Assembly (NCBI RefSeq): GCF_001548095.1
Contig: NZ_AP014815.1
Span: forward strand, 2,293,656-2,357,655
DNA from: Geminocystis sp. NIES-3708
Lineage (GTDB): Bacteria > Cyanobacteriota > Cyanobacteriia > Cyanobacteriales > Cyanobacteriaceae
Reading direction: 5' to 3'
Length of the DNA: 64,000 bases
The position numbers and the translations under genes are program-made. A model generated the notes under the pieces. That model did not search any database and was not told the origin of the DNA. It worked only from the letters and a program-made list of their open reading frames with translations. How positions within the stretch are numbered: the first letter of the stretch is position 1; each line of letters starts with the position of its first letter. This document shows, piece after piece, positions 29,356-38,160 of the stretch.

Positions 29356-30708
29356 TTAATTGGAAACAGTTTCTCCTTCCACTGTTTTGTCTTTAAAAAC
29401 TAATTTAAGCAACGGAGGTGCAATAAAAGTTGTAGCGATTACCATCACAATGATAGCGGCATCTGTAGCTAGATCTAATGCACCACTAGCAGAACCGACT
29501 CCAGCAAAAACTAAACCGACTTCTCCCCTAGGAATCATACCAACTCCAATAGCGAGTTTATTGAGGGTTGGTTGTCCCCAAAGTGTATAACCTGTAACCA
29601 CTTTACCAATAATGGCGGCTACGATCAAAAAAGAAGCAATAATTAAACCTTCACGATTACTAGGAATAGCAGGATTTAAGACGCTTAAATCAGTTTTTGC
29701 ACCCACACAGACGAAGAAAATAGGCACAAAAATATCAGCAACGGGAATAATTTGTTTTTCTAATTCTTTGCGTTTTTCCGTTTCTGCTAAGACTAAACCA
29801 GCCGCAAATGCTCCTAAAATAGCTTCTAATTGAATCACGTTGGCAATGTAAGCTAAGATAAAAGCGAACACAATCCCTGTAATCAAGATACTCCCTCTAG
29901 TTTTCATCCCCTCAACCATACTGACTAACCAAGGGCTAATTAATCTACCGATGAGAATTGTACCAATTAGAAATGTGGCTGCGGTAATAATTAGATAAAC
30001 GATTTGACTTACTTCTACCTCTCCAGTTTTCGCTAAACTTGCCACAACGGCTAAAACAATAATCCCTAAAATATCGTCTAAAACGGCAGCACCAATGATA
30101 ATTTGTCCTTCTTCTGAGCTTAATTTTCCTAATTCAGCTAATACTTTTGCTGTGATACCGATACTTGTAGCTGTCAATGCCGCTCCCGCAAATACCGATG
30201 GCACTAAGGGAAGATGGAAAATGTATAATAACCCTAATGTACCTAAGATAAAAGGTACAGCAACCCCGACTACAGCAACGATAGCAGCAGAAGGGCCAAC
30301 TCTAATTAACTCTTTTAAATCAGATTCTAAGCCAATTTCAAACAGTAAGATAATAACCCCTAATTCTGAAAGTACGGAAATTACTTCACTCATGCTGTGA
30401 AATACTGCTTCTTCAGTGCCGGGGGTTAGGTTAGCGGTATTTTGTAATAACTGAATGATGAGGGAATCCTCCGCACCTAAACCGCCTTCAGGAAAGACTA
30501 AGAATTTGAAAGTAGAAACACCAATGATAACACCGCCGACTAATTCCCCTAAAACGGCGGGAAGGCCGATACGAGAACATAATTCCCCTCCTAATTTACT
30601 GGCAAAATAGATCATCACCAAACTTAATAATACACCAGCTAAAATCAAGGAAGGATCTGCTGTTTCCGTTTCCGTAGCCACTGCTAAAACAGGATAAAAC
30701 CCAGTCAT
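29356..30708 (-). CDS. Cation:proton antiporter, CPA2 family (copy 2)
   Basis: 450-residue paralogue of the antiporter at 26872-28221 with the same layout: about 12-13 membrane segments, the Asp pair in GAAVLDDILGIIVLAVV, and no regulatory C-terminal domain. Nearly all blocks are shared; differences cluster in the first 15 residues, the loop after residue 60 and the C-terminal tail. The duplicates could differ in membrane location (plasma versus thylakoid) or ion preference, but sequence alone does not show this. First gene of a probable group with the solute-binding protein. Confidence 0.92.
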   Translation of the reverse strand: MTGFYPVLAVATETETADPSLILAGVLLSLVMIYFASKLGGELCSRIGLPAVLGELVGGVIIGVSTFKFLVFPEGGLGAEDSLIIQLLQNTANLTPGTEEAVFHSMSEVISVLSELGVIILLFEIGLESDLKELIRVGPSAAIVAVVGVAVPFILGTLGLLYIFHLPLVPSVFAGAALTATSIGITAKVLAELGKLSSEEGQIIIGAAVLDDILGIIVLAVVASLAKTGEVEVSQIVYLIITAATFLIGTILIGRLISPWLVSMVEGMKTRGSILITGIVFAFILAYIANVIQLEAILGAFAAGLVLAETEKRKELEKQIIPVADIFVPIFFVCVGAKTDLSVLNPAIPSNREGLIIASFLIVAAIIGKVVTGYTLWGQPTLNKLAIGVGMIPRGEVGLVFAGVGSASGALDLATDAAIIVMVIATTFIAPPLLKLVFKDKTVEGETVSN

Positions 30709-30906
30709 AGATATTAATTAATTTTTAGTTTGTATTTGTTTAATCTATACCTTATCACAAGATAATTAACAATCGATTTTTATCTATCGAAAAGCTATCA
30801 ACTATTTGTAATTACCTATGTATAAAAAATCATCATCTAAATCAAAAAAATTATGCTTGTTATAGTAACTCGAAAAAGTCATTAGCTGTCTGCTTTCTGC
30901 CTTTTT

Positions 30907-33057
30907 CTATTCATTATTAAATATTTTAAAACCTGTTTTTTCCTGCCATTGAATTGCACCTTTTTCTAATGGGAATATTTCTATATTATTAATTTCTAAA
31001 TAGCTTAATATTTCTTGATTCATTCTATCTATATTTGCGATCGTCTTCTTCATCTTGATTTGTTTTAATTGTTGAATATTGAGGGTTTTTCCATCCCAAA
31101 TAAGAATATCAGTATTGGCTATATCTGATAAATTAAGCTCTTTATTATTGATTACTAATAACCAAATTTTATCAGCAAATTTAAACTGAAAATAATTAGG
31201 TTTTTTAGCTATCATTTGAATAGTTTTAACTGCTTTTTTTTCCAATAAACTAATATTTTTAATACTAATATATTCTCTTAACAAATTTAAAGCTGTCTTA
31301 TTTTCTCCATCATAAGGAATTAATACTAAATCTAATGAATTTATCCCTTGATTTCTCAGAAAAGCAACGACATTAAATCTCACATTATTTTTATCGTTAA
31401 GATTAATGACGGCATGATTATTTTGATTTTGAATAATTATAACAGGTTGACTTCTACTAGCCATTACAGTTATCTGTACTAAATTTAGTTTTTGATAAAT
31501 TAAGGGAATAATAAATAAAATTAAAGCTGATATTGTTATTAAATTCCATCTTTTTTGACTCCATTTATTAAAGGTAATAGTTAATAAAATACTATAGGCA
31601 ATAATTACGCTAAAAATATTCACTTCTCCCACAGCTAATGAACTAAAAGGTAATTTATTACTTATTTCTACTAAATTAATTAATAACCAAACTGGGATAA
31701 ATAAAAGATAACTAATTGCACTTCCAAGCACAGGAATAAATACACCAATAACTGCTGTAAAAATTCCTCCTAAAGTGATAATAATAACCAAAGGAGTTGC
31801 TAAAACATTTGTCAAAATTCCATAGACAGGAATACGATTAAAAGCATAACAAACAAGGGGTAAAGTCCAAATTGTGGCGGCAAGAGGCACAGCAATTAAA
31901 TTGGCTATGGTGGGTGGCAAAAAATCTAACTTCTTGACAATGGCGGGTAAAGTAACGATTAAACCCCAAGTCGCTAAAAAACTGAGTTGAAAACCTAAAT
32001 CCCAAATCCATAAAGGATTTATTAATAACAATATCAGTGCGGCTAATAATAGACTACCATAAGTTTTAACTGACCGATCATTAATTATGGCGATTAAAAC
32101 CGCAACTCCCATAAAAGAAGCTCGTAAAATTGAAGGGAAAAAACCCGTTAAAGTAGCATAAGTTAAAAGACTTGACAAGCCAACAATTAACTGTACACGG
32201 GGAGAATAACAGCGAGTTAAATATAAAATGCAACCTAATAATAAAGAAATGTGAAACCCCGATGCCGCTAAGACATGAGCTAATCCTGCGGTACGAAAAG
32301 CATTTTGTAAATCTAAGTCTAAATCTACCGCCCGACTGCCTATCACCATCGAACTAACTAAGTTTCCGTAAGGTACTTTTAAAAAATGGGCATGGGTTTG
32401 GATGATGCGTTGACGAAAATTAGCTAAATTTCTCGCCCACCAGTTACCTTGTTTTATTATTTCCAGTGAATTAGCGGAGAATCCTGCAAAAATTCCTTCT
32501 CGTTTTAAGTAACCACCGAAATCAAAACCTCCCGGATTTAAAGGTGGTGATGGTACATATAATCTTCCTTTTATAGTTAATATTTGAGAAGGATATAAAC
32601 CAGTAACTTGCAATAAAGGTGCGGTAACATAAACTTTTCCCGTTACTTTTTCTATTTGCCCGTTATTATTAATTTGTTGTGTTTGAAAGACAAATCTGGC
32701 GTTATTATTTTGGTTTAATCTAGGAGTATTTAAAATTATTCCTGTGATGGTGGTAGATAAATTAAAATTTTGTGATGATGAATTTATTTGATGACTAATA
32801 TCAAAATTATCAGGGATTGGAGTGCGCCAATGTAGATAATAAAATCCAGCTATAATCATTACACCAGCAACAAAACAACTCAGAATATTTAACTTTAATT
32901 TTCGCCATTTTGGTAGTAAAAAACTGCTAATAATGGTAATAATTAAAACAGTAATAGTGAAAAAAAGCCCTTGAGATAAAAAGAAAAATTCTGTTAATAA
33001 TAAACCAAAAATATAAGCAATTATCCAGATATACAAATAGTTATTAAACATCTCCAA
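30907..33057 (-). CDS. comEC: ComEC/Rec2 DNA-uptake channel with degenerate C-terminal domain
   Basis: Inner-membrane channel for transforming single-stranded DNA. 716 residues: N-terminal membrane helices and the DUF4131 region (about 1-200), then the Competence domain (about 235-500) with HVLAASGFHISLLLG and GSAISYLLFIPVW. The C-terminal 190 residues keep the outline of the metallo-beta-lactamase domain of longer ComEC proteins, but the expected SHPDxDH zinc motif reads IPYDGENK. Nuclease activity of that domain is therefore unlikely. Cyanobacterial ComEC proteins often vary here. Monocistronic. Confidence 0.9.
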   Translation of the reverse strand: MEMFNNYLYIWIIAYIFGLLLTEFFFLSQGLFFTITVLIITIISSFLLPKWRKLKLNILSCFVAGVMIIAGFYYLHWRTPIPDNFDISHQINSSSQNFNLSTTITGIILNTPRLNQNNNARFVFQTQQINNNGQIEKVTGKVYVTAPLLQVTGLYPSQILTIKGRLYVPSPPLNPGGFDFGGYLKREGIFAGFSANSLEIIKQGNWWARNLANFRQRIIQTHAHFLKVPYGNLVSSMVIGSRAVDLDLDLQNAFRTAGLAHVLAASGFHISLLLGCILYLTRCYSPRVQLIVGLSSLLTYATLTGFFPSILRASFMGVAVLIAIINDRSVKTYGSLLLAALILLLINPLWIWDLGFQLSFLATWGLIVTLPAIVKKLDFLPPTIANLIAVPLAATIWTLPLVCYAFNRIPVYGILTNVLATPLVIIITLGGIFTAVIGVFIPVLGSAISYLLFIPVWLLINLVEISNKLPFSSLAVGEVNIFSVIIAYSILLTITFNKWSQKRWNLITISALILFIIPLIYQKLNLVQITVMASRSQPVIIIQNQNNHAVINLNDKNNVRFNVVAFLRNQGINSLDLVLIPYDGENKTALNLLREYISIKNISLLEKKAVKTIQMIAKKPNYFQFKFADKIWLLVINNKELNLSDIANTDILIWDGKTLNIQQLKQIKMKKTIANIDRMNQEILSYLEINNIEIFPLEKGAIQWQEKTGFKIFNNE

Positions 33058-33146
33058 AAATGTAGAAAAAAAGGGTAAAATAGTTATCTAGCATACCTGA
33101 ACTATTATTTCTACTGTTATACTGATTTTTTTATAATTATTAATTA

Positions 33147-34919
33147 TTAATTTCTTCTAACTGCTAACATTGTTATATCATCGAATTGATCAGCATTTCC
33201 AATATGCTCTAAGACATTCTCTTTAATAGTATTTACTAATATTTGTGCAGAATTAAACGGTTGTTGAAGAATCGCACTTAATCTTTTTTGATGGAAAAAT
33301 TCTCGATTGATAGAACGAGCTTCTGTAACACCATCAGTATTCCCAAAAAGTATGTCTTCTGGTTCTAAATAAATCTGTTTAAAATTAAAAACCATATTGG
33401 GCATCATACCGACTGCTGGTCCTGTAGAATTAAGTTTATGTTTAATATTACCTTGAGAATCAGTAATAACTAGGGATTCGTGGCCACCATTAATATAACT
33501 TAACAAGCCTGTTTCTGGATTTAAAATTCCTACAAACATAGTTGCAAACATCCCTAATTCGCCGTGATTGTTGCCAATATAATTATTAGTTAAACTCACT
33601 GATTGAAGAGCATTTAAGTGAATTATATTAGTATCAATATCGGCACTTATCCAGCCAGTTTCTAAGGGTTGATAAGTTGATAATATATCTGTAATTTCAC
33701 CTTCGATAGTGTCTTGTTGAGAGAAAATACGAATTAAACTACGAAATAATCCCATAAATAAAGCCGCACCAACACCTTTATCACATACATCTGCTAAGAC
33801 TAAAACAACGTTATTTGTATCTAGTTTAAAAGTATCATAAAAATCTCCTGCTACTTGACGGGCGGGTTTGAAAAAAGAAGCAATTTCCCAATTAGCAATT
33901 TGTAAGGGTTTAAGGGGTAAAAAGTTTAATTGCATTTCTCGCCCTTTTTCTAATTCTTGATTAAGTTTTTTGAGATATTCCATTTCTCTATCTCTGAGAA
34001 TTTTTTTCTCCAAAGATGCACCAATTCTTGCCCTTAGTAAAACTTTATTAAATGGTTTTGGTAAGTAATCTTCTGCCCCAATTTCGATACAACGAATTAC
34101 ATTTTCCATCTCATCAAGGGCGGAAATCATAATGACTGGAATATGTTTTTTTGCATCGTTATTTTTAATATTTTCTAATACCTGATAACCGTCAATTTCT
34201 GGCATTAATAAATCTAATAAAATTACGTCATATTCTTTTTGGGCAATCATTTCTAAAGCATTTTTTCCATCAATAGCAGTAGAAACAGTATAACCTTCTC
34301 TTGTTAATTGAGCAAAAAGTAAATCTCGATTATTTTCGTTATCATCTACTACTAAAATATGTCCAGTAATTTTTTTATCACTACTTTCTAAAGATGATTT
34401 TGGGTATCTAACATGGACAAAATTATCTATAGGAATATGCGATAAATTTTCTTCACTGTTATAAGTAGTTAAAAAGTTTAATTTTTCAATATCTATGAAT
34501 AAATTTTTTAGATTAGTCGTTGAGTTATAAATTCTCTCAATATCGAGAATAAAATCATTATTTTTTTGATTAGCTTTTAACCATTGACAATCATCTATAA
34601 TGATCTGAATTAATGGGTTAATAGTTTTTTTTAAAACCAATAAACTTTCTTTAATATTTGCTTCATAAGCATCCTGATTATTTTGATTTAAAAGTTGGTT
34701 AATAAGGGATAAAATTTCTTTTCCACTAATTTGAATAGTATTTAATTTTTTGATAGTATTCTTATTATCTAAATCATTAATCTCGCTAAGATCCTCTAAT
34801 AACATTTCACTGTAACCTAAAATAGCATTTATGGGAGTTCGCAAATCATGTCTTAAATTAGAAATTAGGGAAGAATTGATAGTTAATTTTTCTGTTTTAT
34901 TAGTTTGAATATCATTCAT
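33147..34919 (-). CDS. PP2C-type phosphatase with H-box and receiver domains (IcfG-like)
   Basis: 590 residues in three parts. Residues 17-150 resemble a histidine-kinase dimerisation domain (H-box with His24 in RHDLRTPINAILGYSEML) but no ATP-binding domain follows. Residues 187-300 are a receiver domain with acidic pair D192/D193, acceptor D236 and Lys288. After a coiled linker (305-330), residues 345-590 are a SpoIIE/RsbU-type PP2C phosphatase with its metal Asp residues in AGDFYD (D359), LADVCDKGVGA (D377), NTDGVTEA (D529) and DDITML (D580/D581). It likely dephosphorylates the STAS proteins encoded downstream in coordinates, as IcfG does in Synechocystis. A 36-base gap separates it from the upstream receiver gene. 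Confidence 0.88.
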   Translation of the reverse strand: MNDIQTNKTEKLTINSSLISNLRHDLRTPINAILGYSEMLLEDLSEINDLDNKNTIKKLNTIQISGKEILSLINQLLNQNNQDAYEANIKESLLVLKKTINPLIQIIIDDCQWLKANQKNNDFILDIERIYNSTTNLKNLFIDIEKLNFLTTYNSEENLSHIPIDNFVHVRYPKSSLESSDKKITGHILVVDDNENNRDLLFAQLTREGYTVSTAIDGKNALEMIAQKEYDVILLDLLMPEIDGYQVLENIKNNDAKKHIPVIMISALDEMENVIRCIEIGAEDYLPKPFNKVLLRARIGASLEKKILRDREMEYLKKLNQELEKGREMQLNFLPLKPLQIANWEIASFFKPARQVAGDFYDTFKLDTNNVVLVLADVCDKGVGAALFMGLFRSLIRIFSQQDTIEGEITDILSTYQPLETGWISADIDTNIIHLNALQSVSLTNNYIGNNHGELGMFATMFVGILNPETGLLSYINGGHESLVITDSQGNIKHKLNSTGPAVGMMPNMVFNFKQIYLEPEDILFGNTDGVTEARSINREFFHQKRLSAILQQPFNSAQILVNTIKENVLEHIGNADQFDDITMLAVRRN

Positions 34920-34955
34920 TATTTTATTCTTTAATAATCAATATTAAATAGTTTT

Positions 34956-35318
34956 TTAGTGTAAAAAAGATTCTATTTTACCTAATAATCTAGGTAATTC
35001 AATCGGTTTTGTATCATAATCATCGCAACCGGCATTAATGGCTTTTTGATGATCTCCCGCCATAGCATGAGCTGTTAAAGCTATAATAGGAGTAGATTTT
35101 GTTTCATCTTTACTTTTTAATTGTTTAGTTGCTTCCCAACCATCTAACACAGGTAAACTCATGTCCATTAAGATTAAATCAGGCTTTTCGGATATGGCTT
35201 TTTCTATGCCTTCGCCACCATCAACGGCAATAATTATTTCGTAACCTTTACGTTTTAATCTACGGGAAAGCATATCTCGATTCATTTCATTATCTTCTAC
35301 TAATAAAATTTTATACAT
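34956..35318 (-). CDS. Single-domain response regulator (CheY-like)
   Basis: 120 residues from the start at 35318, chosen because CAGGAG lies just upstream and the longer frame adds 23 residues before the receiver fold. The whole protein is a receiver domain: VEDNEMNRDML (acidic pocket), acceptor Asp in LILMDMSLPVLDG, Thr in IIALTAHAMAGD and Lys in YDTKPIELPRL. It directly precedes the H-box/receiver/PP2C gene on the same strand (36 bases), so it probably belongs to that phosphorelay. No output domain. Confidence 0.92.
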   Translation of the reverse strand: MYKILLVEDNEMNRDMLSRRLKRKGYEIIIAVDGGEGIEKAISEKPDLILMDMSLPVLDGWEATKQLKSKDETKSTPIIALTAHAMAGDHQKAINAGCDDYDTKPIELPRLLGKIESFLH

Positions 35319-35537
35319 AATGTTCAACTCCTGATAATTTTTTGCTGATTTTGTGTATCTTAATATTTTAAAACGTAGCCTGTGCAATTAAAAAGTGAAT
35401 TTCTTTCAGTAAAGATGATGTTTATAATTACATTTTTAAATAATATTTTCTACAAAAGAATTCAACTTTTTTCCCCAGAACTTTTGTTCTAATAATTATA
35501 ACAGGAATTTTTATCTAAGAACATATAAATGATTTGT

Positions 35538-35640
35538 ATTAGTTAGGTTAAGACGCATTTAATTTACATATTAAAATATCAGTAAAAATTGATCACACCT
35601 TGATTGGTTGACTTTTGCCAATGGGCTTACCTTAACCGAG
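35538..35640. repeat. Diverged copy of the MITE-like element of 6688-6788
   Basis: Left end AGTTAGGTTAAGACGCATTTAA and right end GGGCTTACCTTAACCGAG match the ends of the cydA-cydB spacer element, about 100 bases apart in both places. Within it, a TTGCCAATGGGCTTACC segment resembles a stretch at 56074-56104. The surrounding gap (35319-35660) shows nothing else. Confidence 0.4.
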
Positions 35641-35660
35641 AAACTTAGATATATTTCAGC

Positions 35661-36923
35661 TTATCTATAAAGTAATAATCCTAAAATTCCAGCAATCGGG
35701 ATGATAAAAACCACTTCTAACTTTAGCTTCCAAATGCTAAATATTGAGATAGCAAAAATTACTAAACTTCCCCAATGAATTTGAGCTGTTTGAGCAAATA
35801 CAATTCCTGCCACAAAAATCATACCTACTACAGCAGGACGAATTCCTTTCAGGGCGGCTTGGATAATGATTGATGATTTAATTTTATCGAGGAAATTAGA
35901 AGAAATTACCATCAATAATGCAGAAGGAAAAAACATCCCAATCGTTCCCACTAATGCACCTAAAATTCCTTGTACTTTATAACCAATAAATGCAGAAGTA
36001 ATCATAATTGGACCTGGTGTAACTTGTCCGATCGCAATACCATTCACAAAATCTGTTTGAGTTATCCACTGGTATTGATTAACGACTATTTCTTGAATTA
36101 GGGGTATAAATACATAACCACCCCCAAACAACATTAAGCTCATACCTGAAAATATTATAAATAAATTGGCAAGACTATTGTCATCAATAAAAAAAGGTAA
36201 AGGCGAAATATACAACAAAAGAAAACAGATGAGTAAACTAAATCCTATTATTAAATTATTTTTAGTAAGACTATTATTGATGGTAATCGAAGAATTAGAA
36301 GTTGTAGAAATGGTTGATTTTAAAGCATCTTTATAGAAAAAACAACCAAGAATACCCGAAACTAAAATTATTAATAAAGTCGTATAAAATCCCCCTCCAA
36401 ATTTGAGAATAATACCTGAAGCCACTGCCAGTAAAATTCCTTGCCAATTTTTGATGGTTTTTTTTCCCATATTCCAAGCGGCAGAAAAGATAATTGCGGC
36501 TATGGCGGGAATAAACCCTTCAAAAAATTTATTAATTTGCGGAATTTCTCCCCATTGAAAATAAACAATGGAAAAACCTAGCACAAAAATAAAAGTAGGT
36601 AATAAAACACTAATACCGCTAACTAATGCACCCCACATACCTCGAAGACGATAACCTACATAAACCACTACATTTACTGCCGTTGGACCTGGTAAAATAC
36701 TTGCTAATGAGACACCATCTAACATATCTTCATGAGTGAGTAATTTCTCTTTTTCAACTATTAAATTTTCTACAACGGAAATTAATGCCATAAAACCACC
36801 AAAGGAAGTTGCACCAATTTTAAGAAAAGCAAAGAAAATATAGGCAAGAGAAACAGGAGGTTTTTGTTGATGTTGAGTGATGATTTCTTGATTTACTGAA
36901 ACATTAGCATCTTGATTATTCAT
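35661..36923 (-). CDS. chrA: Chromate/anion transporter (CHR family, two-domain form)
   Basis: 420 residues with two homologous CHR halves: the first has LKIGATSFGGFMAL (about 32-45) and DGVSLASILPGPTAVNV, the second has MLFGGGYVFIPLIQE and GIAIGQVTPGPIMITS. Long-form ChrA proteins export chromate using proton motive force; some cyanobacterial relatives (SrpC) respond to sulfur status. Its ATG overlaps the stop of the upstream sulfotransferase gene by eight bases, so the two are translationally coupled, which hints at a link to sulfate or an analogous oxyanion. Confidence 0.92.
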   Translation of the reverse strand: MNNQDANVSVNQEIITQHQQKPPVSLAYIFFAFLKIGATSFGGFMALISVVENLIVEKEKLLTHEDMLDGVSLASILPGPTAVNVVVYVGYRLRGMWGALVSGISVLLPTFIFVLGFSIVYFQWGEIPQINKFFEGFIPAIAAIIFSAAWNMGKKTIKNWQGILLAVASGIILKFGGGFYTTLLIILVSGILGCFFYKDALKSTISTTSNSSITINNSLTKNNLIIGFSLLICFLLLYISPLPFFIDDNSLANLFIIFSGMSLMLFGGGYVFIPLIQEIVVNQYQWITQTDFVNGIAIGQVTPGPIMITSAFIGYKVQGILGALVGTIGMFFPSALLMVISSNFLDKIKSSIIIQAALKGIRPAVVGMIFVAGIVFAQTAQIHWGSLVIFAISIFSIWKLKLEVVFIIPIAGILGLLLYR

Positions 36924-37935
36924 AATTTTTGAGATTTCGTAATTTTATGTTCTCTAATAAAAAGCTTTGTTTGTGACGTTTTTCTCTATCTTCGAGATCC
37001 ATATTTTGGGATATTTGTTTTTTTCTTTCTTGATTGATACGCTCGAAATTAGCAATTTCTGCTGATGAAAAAATGGGTGTTTCTCCTTCTTTTGTATAAA
37101 CTCGATCATAATCAAGAATAGATAATATATCCCCTGCAATTAATTCAAAAATACGTACTTCTTCGGGATAAGAATAATGAAGAAATTTTCTGGTATTATC
37201 TTGTTTAATGGGGGCTTTGACATTACTCCATAAAGAGCTCGATGAGGCTGTCATGACGGCCTCTTTTGACTCATAAAAATCTAGCATCTTCGGTGTATAA
37301 TCAACTTGTAAGAATTTACATAATGACTGTAAGGTTGATTCAGGATCTGAAATTAAAGATTCATAACTTAGACTGAAAAATCGATTTCTACTAAGTTGAT
37401 TTCTCATTTTTAAAGCTAGACATTGAGCTTTTTTCCACTCATGGGCTAAATGATAAAAATGTTTTTCTCCTACCACTGCTTGAGAAAAAGAACAAGCGAC
37501 ATCTCTTCCATCTCTATATAGCCAGATATATTTGGCATTGTCGAGATAGCTATTAATTTCTTTCAAATAATAAATATTAGCTAGACTTTTACAACACCAA
37601 GTTTTTCTACCCCAAGTCTCGGCTAAAATATCATAAACAGCAACAAAAACAGCGACTAAAGAATTTTCTCGACAGCGTTTTTGAACTTGACTACGATCTA
37701 AAGTAACACCTTCCCAAGGAACAGGATTAAGTTCAATTAATCGACAAACATCATCTACAAGTAATGCAAATGTATCTGAATTTTCTAAATTTCCATAAGT
37801 TGGTAATAAAGGTGAAATTCTTTCCATAATATGAGGCGGATGAGGGGCGGCGATACATGAAAGCTGGTTTAACATTAACCTCAGCAGATTAGAACCTGAT
37901 CGCTGAATCCCTACCATGATAATTGGATGTCTCAT
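36916..37935 (-). CDS. PAPS-dependent sulfotransferase family protein
   Basis: 339 residues. The 5'-phosphosulfate loop is GIQRSGSNLLRLML (9-22) and the 3'-phosphate segment is YIWLYRDGRDVACSFSQA (about 136-153); together they mark a sulfotransferase of the Sulfotransfer_1/3 group, which moves sulfate from PAPS to an alcohol or amine. There is no signal peptide, so it is cytoplasmic. It overlaps chrA by eight bases on the same strand. The acceptor substrate is unknown; exopolysaccharide, lipid or small metabolites are all possible. The last 60 residues are highly charged. Confidence 0.85.
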   Translation of the reverse strand: MRHPIIMVGIQRSGSNLLRLMLNQLSCIAAPHPPHIMERISPLLPTYGNLENSDTFALLVDDVCRLIELNPVPWEGVTLDRSQVQKRCRENSLVAVFVAVYDILAETWGRKTWCCKSLANIYYLKEINSYLDNAKYIWLYRDGRDVACSFSQAVVGEKHFYHLAHEWKKAQCLALKMRNQLSRNRFFSLSYESLISDPESTLQSLCKFLQVDYTPKMLDFYESKEAVMTASSSSLWSNVKAPIKQDNTRKFLHYSYPEEVRIFELIAGDILSILDYDRVYTKEGETPIFSSAEIANFERINQERKKQISQNMDLEDREKRHKQSFLLENIKLRNLKNYE

Positions 37936-38087
37936 TATTATTACAAAAATTTAATTTATCTTATTAGGATACTTGATAAAAATAAATAATAAAAGAGTTA
38001 ATTGTTAAATAAGTACTTTAGTTTTTCATTTACTTATCCTTTTATTAAGTACTCATACAAAATTAATTGTATAGAGGCAATGGTTAA

Positions 38088-38107
38088 CAAGGGGTTTAAA
38101 CCCCTTG
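38088..38107. repeat. 20-base perfect palindrome CAAGGGGTTTAAACCCCTTG
   Basis: Perfect palindrome centred on TTTAAA in the spacer after the hybrid kinase gene, with an imperfect outer pairing of GGTTAA and TTACC. A relative of the palindromes at 53711-53730 and 56030-56049. No T-tract follows, so a repeat family is more likely than a plain terminator. Confidence 0.7.
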
Positions 38108-38160
38108 CATTGTTACCAAAACTTTGACAAAAATAAAGGGCATTGATTAATTTTACCCAC

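Noticed and set aside
29360-30400. Long plus-strand frames opposite the antiporter gene
   Set aside because: They are antisense shadows of a highly conserved membrane-protein gene, and the other antiporter copy shows the same shadow.
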